Assembly: GCA_964459305.1 (NCBI GenBank)
Contig: CAYWNA010000055.1
Location: forward strand, 1-60,714
Direction: 5' to 3'
DNA length: 60,714 nt
Source of the DNA: CAYWNA01 sp964459305
Lineage (GTDB): Bacteria; Planctomycetota; Planctomycetia; Pirellulales; Pirellulaceae
The notes under the pieces: model-generated
What the model saw: only the letters and a program-made list of their open reading frames with translations
Databases searched by the model: none
Told to the model about the DNA's origin: nothing
Made by a program: the position numbers and the translations under genes
Part shown: positions 9,313-17,650 of the stretch, piece after piece
Layout: every line of letters begins with the position of its first letter
Position numbering within the stretch: the stretch's first letter is position 1

Positions 9313-10325
9313 GACGCGCTTCTCGAACCTTCCGGAGACCCTCCGATTGGGTGGCCTTCGGGCATGGGTCGGCCGGCTGTGAGATACCCGCGACGATACA
9401 ATTCCGCTTTTAGCGTGCGAAACTGATTGAAACTGTCCGGGTAGACCCAGACAGTGACCGTGGTGCGATCCGGATCATAACGGCTGAGAACCGATGCCAA
9501 CTCGGAGCCATCGCGGAATGCCTGTTCGAGAGGTTCTCCCAGGTCTTCGCGGATCGGAACCAGGATGAATCGGTCCAGTTCGATTCGCCGGGCAACCGAC
9601 ACGGCCCCGCCGCTGATAGGGGTTACGTGTCGGGCATGGCGAAGCGTGTATTTCATGCGAAAACCGCGCACGGGACCGATTACCTCGGTGATTCTTGATG
9701 TGTCTTTCAGCTTCCACATCTTTTGGGGAGCTTCCACCTGCAGTTTCTTTACCAGTTCATCCCACGGCAAATAGGCCAGGCGATCTCCTTGCAGGCGAAA
9801 ATGGACCTCCCTGCCAAATACGGTCTTGGCCATCGGCGTGGGCAGATGTTCGATCACGTTCTGCGGCGGTGTGGAGTTTTCCAGCGTATGGCGACTCGCT
9901 TTCAAATCCTCCAGCTCGTTTCGCGCCGTCAACAAGGTCCGCTTCATGTCCAATTGCTGCTGTTGGCCATCATCCAGCTCCGCGCGCCGGTCGTTTAGCT
10001 CCCCTTCTGCTGCTCCAACCACTTGCAGGAACTTGTCGCGTTCTTTGCGCCGATAAGCGATTTCGAGCTGTTGACGTTTGATCTTCTCGTCGATCTTGTG
10101 GACGTCGGCTTCTACGGCATCGGCTGCGGTGCGAGAGCCCGCGACGTCGACTTCCGGCTCGTCTTCGGCCGTTTGCGTGTCCGGCGCTGCTTGGACCATG
10201 GCATCGGTAGCCCGCGCGCCGATCACGGTGATCAGAATGATCAATATGCCGACCAGGTTCGCAACGATGTCCAGAAAGGAATCCTGGCCCGGCTCTTCGA
10301 TATGTTGCGGGGCTCTGCGGGTCAT
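9306..10325 (-). CDS. ExbD-like single-span protein with periplasmic coiled coil
   Basis: The 339-residue protein has a short cytoplasmic N-terminus (EPGQDSFLDIVANLVG) and one membrane span (residues about 18-38), the topology of ExbD/TolR/MotB stators. Residues 60-150 form a charged coiled coil (VHKIDEKIKRQQLEIAYRRK). The C-terminal 170 residues are a soluble alpha/beta domain (WVYPDSFNQFRTLKAELYRRGY). Its ATG overlaps the stop of the upstream gene by 4 bp. It is the third gene of the operon and probably partners the ExbB-like channel. No OmpA peptidoglycan-binding signature is evident. Confidence 0.65.
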   Translation of the reverse strand: MTRRAPQHIEEPGQDSFLDIVANLVGILIILITVIGARATDAMVQAAPDTQTAEDEPEVDVAGSRTAADAVEADVHKIDEKIKRQQLEIAYRRKERDKFLQVVGAAEGELNDRRAELDDGQQQQLDMKRTLLTARNELEDLKASRHTLENSTPPQNVIEHLPTPMAKTVFGREVHFRLQGDRLAYLPWDELVKKLQVEAPQKMWKLKDTSRITEVIGPVRGFRMKYTLRHARHVTPISGGAVSVARRIELDRFILVPIREDLGEPLEQAFRDGSELASVLSRYDPDRTTVTVWVYPDSFNQFRTLKAELYRRGYLTAGRPMPEGHPIGGSPEGSRSASQ

Positions 10326-11917
10326 CGTCTCCGTTCCACTTCGATGCCGCTGTCTTTCAAGAGGACTGACAGTTCACGAAACTGCGTTTCGGCATCGCGC
10401 GCCGTCCAGACCTTGACCACAGGCTTCCAATACCCACCAGCAACCGCCATCCCCCAATTCTCCATGTGCGTCCAAACGCCGGACACAAACTGCTCGATCG
10501 AGCCATGCACGGAGCCAGTGATCGGTATGACGCGAGGACGTCCCACGCGACCGCGATCCGGCAGAATCACAAGCCGGTCGGAGTAGCATTCGACGGCGAT
10601 GGGGCGCGTGATGCCCGTCGATCCGGCTGCTACGTTGGGCAAGGCCCAGTTGGCTCCTTTGCTCATTGCCACACTTTCATGCGCGGCGCCGCCATCAGCC
10701 CCCGCCGATCCGCCGGTCGAATCGTTGCGGCCAGCGGCCTTGCCTTGCTGCTGAGCCGGTACGCCGCCTTGCGCGTCGCCTTGCATGCCAGCCGGCCGTT
10801 TCGCCGATCTGTTCCCCGAAGATGGATCGTATGCTGCCGGAGCATAGGCTGCCGAACCGCGCCGCTCGCGACGGGCCATGGGTCCGTACCCTTCTCTGCC
10901 GGTGCCTCCACCGACGCCCGTAGCGGCTCCGTCCTGCGTGTCGGGCGTGACGAACCGATCCGCTGCCTTGCCGTCAAAACGGCTTGGCATCGCCGCTGCC
11001 AGGAGGGCTTGACGCTGCCGGGCCGTGGCGATCGTCGTTTCGAGTAATCGTTTCAGGTTTGGGTCGCTAGCAGGGAAGTCCAGGATCATATCGGAGTCGA
11101 TCAACTCGTAGCCGAATTCGTCATCCCATGAAGACATCGCTGCGCGGGCCATCGAATAGGCGACCGCGCCGTCCGGACGCACGACCAGCAACGGGTAGGG
11201 TTCGCCGGATCCGTGATCCCCACCGGCACGTGCCCAATGCTCGCGAATCGTCCGTAGGGCGGCGTCCAACGGGTTGCCGGGGCCCAATGGACCTGCGAAA
11301 TCTCTCGGACGGAGTACGATCCCCTCCGGCCGAATGATGATCCCGGTCTCCGTACACTCGATGTATATCGGCCGGCGACGCGTTCCTTGAGGGCCATCGT
11401 AGGCGATAATGGTGTACGACCGCTGGCCCTTCGCGGCCTCTTGGCGTGCCTGTTCCAGCTTTTTGCGTTCCGTTTTGATTTCCGCCTGCAATCGGGCCAA
11501 GTCGGATTGAATCGATGCTTGGTCCTGCTGATCCGATTCGTGAAGGCGTGCCAGTTCTGAAGCCTCGGCCTGTAACTGTTTCCACCGCTCCTCCAAGCGC
11601 CGGATATGGTCTTCCAGATGACTCAACTCCAAACGCCGATCGGCCAACTGCGCGGTCAGCTGGGTCCGCTGCTGCTGGAGGATGTCCTGTCGCCACTGGT
11701 AATCTTCCTGCTCCTGGAGCAACTTCTTGCGATCGGCGGCTCTCTTTGCCTCTTCCTCCTGCGTGCGTTCCTCAGCGATGGTATCAGCGTGTGCGCGGGC
11801 CATATGGACCATCAGCACCAACAACACGATCAGCGCGCCCATGGTGCAAATCAGCACCGCTAGGAACGGAAACAGAGAAACGCTGATAGAGGGCTTGCGA
11901 AACCGTTGCCGTCTCAT
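10322..11917 (-). CDS. Large ExbD-like single-span protein with coiled coil
   Basis: The 531-residue product begins with SISVSLFPFLAVLICT and one membrane helix (residues about 10-38), strongly ExbD/TolR-like. A long Lys/Glu/Gln-rich coiled coil follows (residues 45-165). Next comes a compact domain with YIECTETGIIIRPEG (residues 170-300), a low-complexity Gly/Ala/Gln linker (about 330-430), and a second domain with the related pattern PIAVECYSDRLVILPD. The two domains look like tandem copies of one fold. The start ATG overlaps the ExbB-like stop (ATGA), so translation is coupled. It is likely the periplasmic partner of a proton-driven motor; the cargo or target is unknown. Confidence 0.65.
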   Translation of the reverse strand: MRRQRFRKPSISVSLFPFLAVLICTMGALIVLLVLMVHMARAHADTIAEERTQEEEAKRAADRKKLLQEQEDYQWRQDILQQQRTQLTAQLADRRLELSHLEDHIRRLEERWKQLQAEASELARLHESDQQDQASIQSDLARLQAEIKTERKKLEQARQEAAKGQRSYTIIAYDGPQGTRRRPIYIECTETGIIIRPEGIVLRPRDFAGPLGPGNPLDAALRTIREHWARAGGDHGSGEPYPLLVVRPDGAVAYSMARAAMSSWDDEFGYELIDSDMILDFPASDPNLKRLLETTIATARQRQALLAAAMPSRFDGKAADRFVTPDTQDGAATGVGGGTGREGYGPMARRERRGSAAYAPAAYDPSSGNRSAKRPAGMQGDAQGGVPAQQQGKAAGRNDSTGGSAGADGGAAHESVAMSKGANWALPNVAAGSTGITRPIAVECYSDRLVILPDRGRVGRPRVIPITGSVHGSIEQFVSGVWTHMENWGMAVAGGYWKPVVKVWTARDAETQFRELSVLLKDSGIEVERRR

Positions 11918-13320
11918 GCGGCGCGGCCCTTGGATGAACGTTGTTTCAAATCAACCTTAGGAACACTCTCAGGTGGTCCTCCCAATCGAGCGCTCAGCAG
12001 ATGGATGGCAGCCGACAGACTCATTACCGTATCTTCGAAGTTCTTGGCACCGGCCAACGCTCCCAGGTTGTCGTTCAGCGACTTCTCCAGGTGAACTATG
12101 TCGCCGGTAGCCTCTACGGCTTTCGTGATGACCTCGCCCTGCTTGATCATCTCTTCCTGTTGGGCGCGCATTACCTGGGCGTTGTCGGACAACGACGATT
12201 GCAGTTGCTCCCACCGTCGATGCGCTTGCTCCGACGCGTTTCCCTCGATTTTTGCCATCTCGGCGGCGTGTTTCACTAGCGACCGTTCGAGGGCACCTTC
12301 CAACGCGGTTCGCAGTTGTTCACCCGACGCCTGGTGCAATCGGTTCCAATGCTGATGAGCGGCGTCAATCGTCGTTTGCCACAGCTTGGCTTGTTGACGC
12401 ACGAGACGTCTTGTCGCCTTGAGGATTTCGTTGCTCATCCGTTCGACAGATGCCAGATGCGGGTCGTTGCCGCTGCCGATTTGCTGGAAACGTCCCACCA
12501 GTTGCTCGGTGGCGCGGATGTCCACCGTGGCCAACAACTGGGTTTCTATGCGTTCGATAAGGAACAGGACAAACATCAATACGATTGACAGCGACAGAGC
12601 GAGCGCGGTCGTGTCGAATGCCACGTACAGGCCGGCCAACAGGCCGTCCATTGCCACTTGGATGTCCGTCGCGAGTTGCTTGGGATCCAAGCCGCCGAGG
12701 GCCTGCGTAATGCCGACGACCGTTCCGAGGAACCCCAGCATCGGTGTGGCCCAGGTGATGATGCGCACCAAGCCATAGCTGTCCTGTTGTCGCGCCACGT
12801 CCATGTCGGCCAGGTACTTTAGCTCTTCGTCCAGGCCCTCGACGGAGTCTTTCCGCTGGACGAATCGCAGCGCGTCGCGCAACCGTCGCCCAAGGTAAGA
12901 ATTACGGGCCATGATAGACAGGCGTTCGAGGCTATCCAGCAAGCGTTCCGCGTCTTCTACTCTCTGTCCCGCCGCGGGTGGCTCTTCCAGCTTGGTCGCA
13001 TTCAGAGATATGAATTGGCCGAGCACGTTCAGCAGCTTCAGGCACAAAGCTGCCAGACCGACGAAGAACATTCCTGTGGCGACAAAGGCGACGGGGTGCG
13101 TGGCAAAATAGCGATGAGCCAGAGGGACGTTCAGCGGTCCCTGGAAAACGAGCGCATAGAAGGTGCTGCTTGCAGCCGCACCGAGCAGAAGAGGCCATCC
13201 CAGATTGCTCAGTATGGCGAATAACGCGTTCCGTTCTTTTTTTCGAGACACCCCGAGTCCTTTTCGACCGTTAGGCTTGCGGTTCACTGCTAGCAATCGT
13301 TCACGGCTGATCTGTGACAT
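11914..13320 (-). CDS. MotA/TolQ/ExbB-family proton channel protein
   Basis: The 468-residue protein begins at ATG 13320, chosen because upstream codons look non-coding and TGAGGAC lies ahead of it. Predicted spans lie at about residues 38-58, 75-100, 192-212 and 232-255. The diagnostic block is ATPMLGFLGTVVGITQALGG, followed by AMDGLLAGLYVAFDTTALAL, the conserved signature of MotA/TolQ/ExbB channels. A cytoplasmic helical tail of about 200 residues (270-468) is longer than in ExbB or TolQ and is coiled-coil-like. It is the first gene of a three-gene coupled operon with two ExbD-like proteins, so it should use the proton or sodium gradient to drive envelope work. Confidence 0.85.
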   Translation of the reverse strand: MSQISRERLLAVNRKPNGRKGLGVSRKKERNALFAILSNLGWPLLLGAAASSTFYALVFQGPLNVPLAHRYFATHPVAFVATGMFFVGLAALCLKLLNVLGQFISLNATKLEEPPAAGQRVEDAERLLDSLERLSIMARNSYLGRRLRDALRFVQRKDSVEGLDEELKYLADMDVARQQDSYGLVRIITWATPMLGFLGTVVGITQALGGLDPKQLATDIQVAMDGLLAGLYVAFDTTALALSLSIVLMFVLFLIERIETQLLATVDIRATEQLVGRFQQIGSGNDPHLASVERMSNEILKATRRLVRQQAKLWQTTIDAAHQHWNRLHQASGEQLRTALEGALERSLVKHAAEMAKIEGNASEQAHRRWEQLQSSLSDNAQVMRAQQEEMIKQGEVITKAVEATGDIVHLEKSLNDNLGALAGAKNFEDTVMSLSAAIHLLSARLGGPPESVPKVDLKQRSSKGRAA

Positions 13321-13537
13321 ACGATCAGTTGTCCTCAAAATCGGTACGACCGTCACAGTTGAATGAGCCTGTTTTGTCAGAACGGCAAGAATAGGAATTA
13401 TCGTTACGAGCGTTAAACTTTTCCAAAGTTGCCGATCAGCCACGCCGATAACGTTTCCTACGGCCATCCATCACAATCATCTGTTTCTACACGAGCCAAG
13501 CTGCGCACAAGAACGTATTCCCAGGGGGGGAAGAGTG

Positions 13538-13578
13538 ACAGCCCGGCGGCGATCTCCACGGGGATTCCGGCGGGCTGT
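13538..13578 (-). terminator. GC-rich hairpin after queC
   Basis: ACAGCCCGGCGG at 13538-13549 pairs with CCGGCGGGCTGT at 13567-13578 with one mismatch and a 17-nt loop. On the minus strand it lies 43 bp after the queC stop, though the following tract (CACTCTTCC) is only moderately T-rich. On the plus strand the tract is TCTTTT. It is a plausible terminator. Confidence 0.45.
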
Positions 13579-13620
13579 TCTTTTGCGCTGACAGCCCATC
13601 AGATTGGCACTGCCGCAACC

Positions 13621-14307
13621 TCACGATGCATAACGGGTTGGATCCTCGAAACCAACGTCGCGGAACGCTCGCTGCCGCTCGGCGCACTTGTTGCACCGAC
13701 CACAATGCTCGCCGCCTACGGGCGAAATGCACGAAAACGTCAGTCCCAGCGGGTCGTCACGTCCTCGCTCCATCACCTGCCGCTTGTTCAGCTCCGAAAA
13801 AGGAAGCACGATACGGATCGGCCTGCCATCGTAGCAATTGAACATCGCCTGAGCGTGTTCGAAGAACCGCCCTGTGGCATCCGAGAACGGATTGGTCGCC
13901 AACGATGCCAACGCCAATTCATGCACTGCGTTCAATTGGCACCACACGGCAGCCTTGACCATTAGTAGTGCGTTGCGTCCGGGAAGGAAAACGGCTTCGT
14001 CGGGCGCGCTACTCGCCGGCGTATCGTCTCCGGTTGTGCTCCAATGTCGGCCGTACAGGTCAGCCAGGGGCAGTTCCAACAGCGTCAAATCCCGCAGGTT
14101 TGGCGAATCGACAGAATGCAAGTAGCGGCGAAGTGATTCAAGCTCGGCTTGTTCCCAGACCAAATCCGAGCGGATATAGAAAGGCTGTACCGGGCGGTCC
14201 TGCCTGAGCAACTCGCTGATCAGAATGCAACTGTCCAAGCCGCCGCTGGCCAGAACACCGATCACGCTTTCCGAATCCGTCAAGTTCATTTGGGCACGCT
14301 CGGACAT
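13621..14307 (-). CDS. queC: 7-cyano-7-deazaguanine synthase (QueC family)
   Basis: QueC converts 7-carboxy-7-deazaguanine to preQ0 for queuosine synthesis, using ATP and ammonia. The 228-residue protein has the PP-loop motif LASGGLDSCIL near the N-terminus, an LPGRNALL segment at mid-length, and the C-terminal zinc site CISPVGGEHCGRCNKCAER, followed by the usual RAF. This matches a form common in planctomycetes. I placed the start at ATG 14307, just after an intergenic palindrome; ATG 14289 is an alternative. No queD, queE or queF lies beside it, so the rest of the pathway must be elsewhere. QueC homologues also occur in some defence modules, but no such partner is adjacent. Confidence 0.85.
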   Translation of the reverse strand: MSERAQMNLTDSESVIGVLASGGLDSCILISELLRQDRPVQPFYIRSDLVWEQAELESLRRYLHSVDSPNLRDLTLLELPLADLYGRHWSTTGDDTPASSAPDEAVFLPGRNALLMVKAAVWCQLNAVHELALASLATNPFSDATGRFFEHAQAMFNCYDGRPIRIVLPFSELNKRQVMERGRDDPLGLTFSCISPVGGEHCGRCNKCAERQRAFRDVGFEDPTRYAS

Positions 14308-14312
14308 GGTCC

Positions 14313-14399
14313 CGTTTGACCCAAAACCGAAGGGGAGCGCGGGCGGTCCAACCGGGCATCGAGGCGTGCCCACGCCGTCGCCTCCGGCTTCGGGTTAAG
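14313..14399. repeat. Dispersed palindrome, family C, copy 1 (degenerate)
   Basis: The right arm contains CGTCGCCTCCGGCTTCGGGT followed by TAAG. The left arm, starting GTTTGACCCAAAACCGAAG, is a decayed complement. The right arm is nearly identical to the family C copy at 30481-30568. It lies directly upstream of queC. Confidence 0.75.
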
Positions 14400-14471
14400 C
14401 GAGTGAAGTCTGAAGTACTCAAGCCCCGGCAAGCCAGCTCGTTATCTTGCCAGCGACTCCTGATCGAATGC

Positions 14472-15152
14472 TCACGCTTGGCCCAGGACCTCGACGAACT
14501 TGGGCATGAAGTACGGTAGGTCAGGCCAGCCGCGCGAGGTGACCAGGGCGCCGTCGACAACCACTGGTTCGTCCACGAAGATCCCACCGGCCAATTCCAC
14601 ATCCGCTTGAATGCCGTAGTAGGCCGACACACGGCGCCCTTTGATGGACCGGGCTGCGTAGATTACTTGCGGGCCGTGACACATGGCGCCCAACGGGAGC
14701 TTCTCGTCCATGAAGTACCCGACGATATCCAGGACGTCCTTGTACTGCCGGATTTCCTCCGGGCCGCGCCCGCCGGGAATCAACAGGCCATCGTAGTCCG
14801 ACGGTTTGACTTTCTTGTACGCTATTTCTGTCTCGATCTGGTAGCCCAGCTTCTCCGTGTAGTTGGAGTACTGCGGCTCGAAGTCGTGCACCACCATCTG
14901 CAGCCGCTTCACATCCGCAGCCGCCACCACCGGCACCGCGCCTTCTTCGATCAGCCGATAGACCATGTAATAGGTTTCCATCCCTTCGCTGAACTCGCCA
15001 ATGCAAACCAGCACGCGTTTGCCTTTGATCGACGATTTGGCGCCAGACGCTGCCTGTGCTTTACCCGCCCCCAGTGCAACCATGCCGGCGGCTCCCAGCG
15101 AAGCAGCCAATACTCCGCGACGACTGGTCTTTTTCAATTCTTGCGTATCCAT
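14472..15152 (-). CDS. Tat-exported DJ-1/PfpI family protein
   Basis: The 226-residue protein has an N-terminal twin-arginine signal (KTSRRGVLAASLGAAG, then AQA). The mature part begins KGKRVLVCIGEFSEGME, the first strand of the DJ-1/PfpI flavodoxin-like fold. The nucleophile elbow is LGAMCHGPQVIY with the catalytic Cys followed by His, and the acidic partner precedes it in the LLIPGGRGPEEIRQ region. Members act as proteases, glyoxalases or chaperones, and the activity cannot be assigned here. A GAGAG-containing ribosome site precedes ATG 15152. It stands alone on the minus strand upstream of queC. Confidence 0.85.
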   Translation of the reverse strand: MDTQELKKTSRRGVLAASLGAAGMVALGAGKAQAASGAKSSIKGKRVLVCIGEFSEGMETYYMVYRLIEEGAVPVVAAADVKRLQMVVHDFEPQYSNYTEKLGYQIETEIAYKKVKPSDYDGLLIPGGRGPEEIRQYKDVLDIVGYFMDEKLPLGAMCHGPQVIYAARSIKGRRVSAYYGIQADVELAGGIFVDEPVVVDGALVTSRGWPDLPYFMPKFVEVLGQA

Positions 15153-16048
15153 GACGCTCTCCTTGAGGTCGTGTCTATCTTGACAAAGAAACGGTTTCAG
15201 GACATTGACAGCGAGACACAGAAAACCCTGCCTCTCCGCTATTGTCTGTTGCCCGCGGTTTCAAGTCATTGAACCACAAGCATTTGCCTTTCTCAGGTCT
15301 GCCAGGAAGCTCCCGATTGTAGCGATTCTTGTAGCCTTTTGCAGCGGGATCTTCTCTGAGGAGGATAACAGATGGCCGGGAGCACATCCACGAGGCGAGG
15401 CAAGAACCTTGCCCGTTCGGTTTGCGATTATCTTCTTGCCCCTCCGATTCAGGTGCCGTCGGATTCGGAAGCGCGAGGCACTCGCATTCTCCCGACTCCA
15501 TCCGACCGTCTATGGGAGAAATTCACATAACCATCTGAGTATGCCGTGACCTAGAGTTTTTCGACACTTCGCGCTGAAAGGCAAGCGTTGGGGCAGAGCC
15601 CCGAACCGTTCGGGACAATCGTTTCCACCACGTCTTTCGGCCGCGACTGCGCACCGGCCTTCGAACACACCCTACCCTTGGCCGTCACGCAGCCTACGCC
15701 GAACAAAAATCCGCACTTAAACGCGCAGCAGCCGAAACCACAGCAACTTAAGAAACTGACCAGGCCAGCCCCAGGGTGACTCGGGACGGAACCCGCCTAG
15801 CCGCTTCACAATTCCGTCGGCGGATTATCTGCCGGATGGGGTCGAGCCTCAATAGGTGTTTAGAGCCGACCGTTCCAGCGGTGGCAACTGAACCGAGAAA
15901 TCAAGCCAGACCAGAATGAAACGTGTCTTCCTTGCTCAAGCGCCCAAGTGGCGTAGAAGTTGTCTGAAGAAAAAACCTTCAAAACTTCGACCGGAGACGG
16001 TCTATAATCCTTGACTCGGAGACCTTAATAGGTGTTGCACGCCGCGCG
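15153..16048. other. Gap of about 0.9 kb without a supportable gene
   Basis: No frame here has convincing protein character. It contains a short dispersed repeat (15299-15370) and a stretch with a TATAAT at about 16009 that lacks a good -35 box. The motif AATAGGTGTT occurs twice (about 15851 and 16027). I see no RNA gene. Confidence 0.5.
15299..15370 (+). repeat. Short dispersed repeat, family I, copy 1
   Basis: The core includes CCAGGAAG, then TTGTAGCG, then TCTTCTCTGAGGAGGATA. The same order and spacing with small indels recurs at 17960-18020. Both copies lie in gene-poor gaps. The end forms a small CTTCTCTGAGGAG hairpin. Confidence 0.65.
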
Positions 16049-16463
16049 CTACAATACGGCTGGCGATTCCGAGCCGTTTTCATCGCGGAACTTCAGGGTG
16101 TCGATTAACCAGCAATTGCCACAACGCTTGAGCGTATATCGGTAGTTGCCGCCGAACGGTGTGCTGCGATGAGTGATCACGGATGCCAATGAACCGTCAA
16201 TGTCGCAGTGACGATGGATTCAACTTCTGGGTTGTATTCGGGTGGATTCTGGAACGAACCATTGCGACCATGGGGACGCGGTTTTGACGTGCAAAACCGG
16301 CCAAACACCTCGGTCATCGAGTCGAGGACGGCAACTTGGTACGACGACGGATTATCCGTGTCGCGAACCCGCGACGCATGCGATGTGATTCGGATTCCCA
16401 CATGTGCATCGCGTGGATGAAGCACGACACAACAGATGCGGGATCGTCGTAGTCGCATTCCAT
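16049..16463 (-). pseudogene. NTF2-fold immunity-like protein, two frameshifts
   Basis: Reading down from ATG 16463, one frame gives MECDYDDPASVVSCFIHAMH and MWESESHRMRR. After a shift near 16380 a second frame gives DTDNPSSYQVAVLDSMTEVF, then KPRPHGRNGSFQNPPEYNPE. After a second shift near 16205 a third frame gives DIDGSLASVITHRSTPFGGN, then YRYTLKRCGNCWLIDTLKF, ending at a TAG at 16049-16051. Joined, these make about 138 residues in the order and length of NTF2-fold immunity-type proteins (DPxSVV...F..AMH.WE at the start, YRYTL...WLIDTLK at the end). The gene is inactive as read, and sequencing error would be the alternative. It neighbours a toxin-antitoxin pair. Confidence 0.65.
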
Positions 16464-16489
16464 GAGGTCTCGTGCGTGCAACGGGATGA

Positions 16490-16519
16490 TTTTCCGTCGC
16501 CGTACTCGGCGACGGAAAA
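16490..16519. promoter_or_regulatory. Perfect 12-bp inverted repeat upstream of the TA promoter
   Basis: TTTTCCGTCGCC, a 6-nt loop, then GGCGACGGAAAA form a perfect 12-bp inverted repeat. It lies 17 bp upstream of the -35 box proposed for the toxin-antitoxin operon and just upstream of the NTF2-like pseudogene. It could be an operator or a bidirectional terminator, since each strand has A/T at the stem base. Confidence 0.5.
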
Positions 16520-16536
16520 GATGGATGAACAACAGG

Positions 16537-16566
16537 TTGATTGTACCAGAGGAGGGCACGTAGAAT
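16537..16566 (+). promoter_or_regulatory. Putative sigma70-type promoter of the ParDE-like operon
   Basis: TTGATT at 16537-16542, an 18-bp spacer and TAGAAT at 16561-16566 lie about 80 bp upstream of the antitoxin start. Match to consensus is 4/6 and 5/6. Confidence 0.45.
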
Positions 16567-16644
16567 AGAGATCAAGGCGTCCGCGCAGCGGCTTTGCGGC
16601 AAATCGGTGTTGGGCGACCCGGTGCCCCGGATTGGAGGATACAA

Positions 16645-16887
16645 ATGCAGATTGACCTACCCAGCGATGCCGCCCATTTTATCGAGGGGTTAGTTGCGTC
16701 GGGAGAATACCAGTCCCCAGATGAAGCAATCGCAGATGGAGTGCGACTATTGATGGGCCGGCAACAATTGCGAGCGGAAATCCAGAAAGGGATCGACGAA
16801 CTTGACGCCGGTCAGGGGATCGAAGGCGCGACGGTGTTTGCGGAACTGCGAGAGCGGTCAAACAGCTTGACGAAACAGGCAGAATAG
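16645..16887 (+). CDS. parD: ParD-like antitoxin
   Basis: The 80-residue protein starts at ATG 16645 with a clear GGAGG site at 16634-16638. The N-terminus MQIDLPSDAAHFIEGLVASG and the following YQSPDEAIADGVRLL have the ribbon-helix-helix pattern of ParD/CC2985-type antitoxins. The acidic helical C-terminus (KGIDELDAGQGIEG, then FAELRER) is the usual toxin-binding tail. Its stop codon directly abuts the toxin ATG. It should neutralise the toxin and repress the operon, with the upstream promoter and palindrome as candidate target. Confidence 0.85.
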   Translation: MQIDLPSDAAHFIEGLVASGEYQSPDEAIADGVRLLMGRQQLRAEIQKGIDELDAGQGIEGATVFAELRERSNSLTKQAE

Positions 16888-17172
16888 ATGCCCGCATTGA
16901 TCTTTGCGCCGAGCGCCCGGCAGGACTTGCTGGACATTTTCGATTACATTGCGCGCGACAAGCCGATCGCCGCCGCGAATTGGATTGACAAGATCGAGGA
17001 GAAGTGTGAGTTGATCGCCACGATGCCAGGAATTGGCGAAAGACGACCAGAGTACGGGCCAGATATTCGGAGCAGCGTGGTTGGACGTTACGTGGTTTTC
17101 TACAGACCCATCAGCGACGGAATCGAGGTCGTGCGAGTCATCGCAGGCGACCGTGACATCCGATCTCTCTAG
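16888..17172 (+). CDS. parE: ParE/RelE-superfamily toxin
   Basis: The 94-residue protein has the ParE layout: LIFAPSARQDLLDIFDYIA (strand and first helices), then NWIDKIEEKCELIATMPGIG, then YVVFYRPISDGIEVVRVIAG and a terminal RDI motif. ParE toxins target DNA gyrase while RelE relatives cleave mRNA; the N-terminal helical pair and the YVVFYR strand favour ParE. It begins immediately after the antitoxin stop, so translation is coupled. The pair is of complete length and appears intact. Confidence 0.85.
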   Translation: MPALIFAPSARQDLLDIFDYIARDKPIAAANWIDKIEEKCELIATMPGIGERRPEYGPDIRSSVVGRYVVFYRPISDGIEVVRVIAGDRDIRSL

Positions 17173-17413
17173 GGTCGCCCAACTAGTTTCCAGCCGACAA
17201 GATGTCGGCAAGTATGGTTCGGGATGCGGAAGCCGGCCCTTGCCAATCACCGCACGGTCATTCAATATGGGCGAAACACGGCGTCAATGCAACAAGAATA
17301 GCTACCTTATTGGGGATGGCTGTTCGTCGAATTGGGCTTCTTGCCTGCCCGCAAACGCACCTTCGCCGCCAGCGGTGCGATAGTTTCTGGAGTTGCTTGC
17401 CCGCAGAACGCGA

Positions 17414-17650
17414 TCAGCCCGGTGCCAACTGCAGCAAACGCCGAGGAACCTCTCGCTGGAGCAGTTCGTAGAATCCAGGCTCCTCGATCCGCTCTCGCTG
17501 TCCACGCGAAAGCCAGCGTAACGGCTCCTCCCACTGCTCCAACGGAGGAATCTCCAAGTTCATCCAGCCACGGCGTACTTCGCGGGCTACGATGCCGGTC
17601 AGATACACGGGTCGCGCTTTGGTGGGAATCGCCAGAGTCACCTTGGCCAT
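17414..17650 (-). CDS. Hypothetical protein, about 78 aa
   Basis: From ATG 17650 the frame reads MAKVTLAIPTKARPVYLTGI, later LEIPPLEQWEEPLRWLSRGQ, and ends at 17414. It is open further upstream to 17749. The composition is protein-like and rich in Trp, Arg and Glu, and codon usage looks like the neighbours. The predicted ribosome site is weak (GAGAAGCC, far upstream) and I recognise no family. It could be the tail of an eroded gene on this strand. Confidence 0.3.
   Translation of the reverse strand: MAKVTLAIPTKARPVYLTGIVAREVRRGWMNLEIPPLEQWEEPLRWLSRGQRERIEEPGFYELLQREVPRRLLQLAPG

Noticed and set aside
9306..13320. Zorya-type defence operon (ZorAB)
   Set aside because: The ExbB-like protein fits loosely, but neither partner shows an OmpA peptidoglycan-binding domain and no ZorC/D/E gene follows.
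16009..16014. TATAAT as a promoter for a gene in the 15.2-16 kb gap
   Set aside because: No -35 box at proper spacing and no gene downstream on that strand before the pseudogene.
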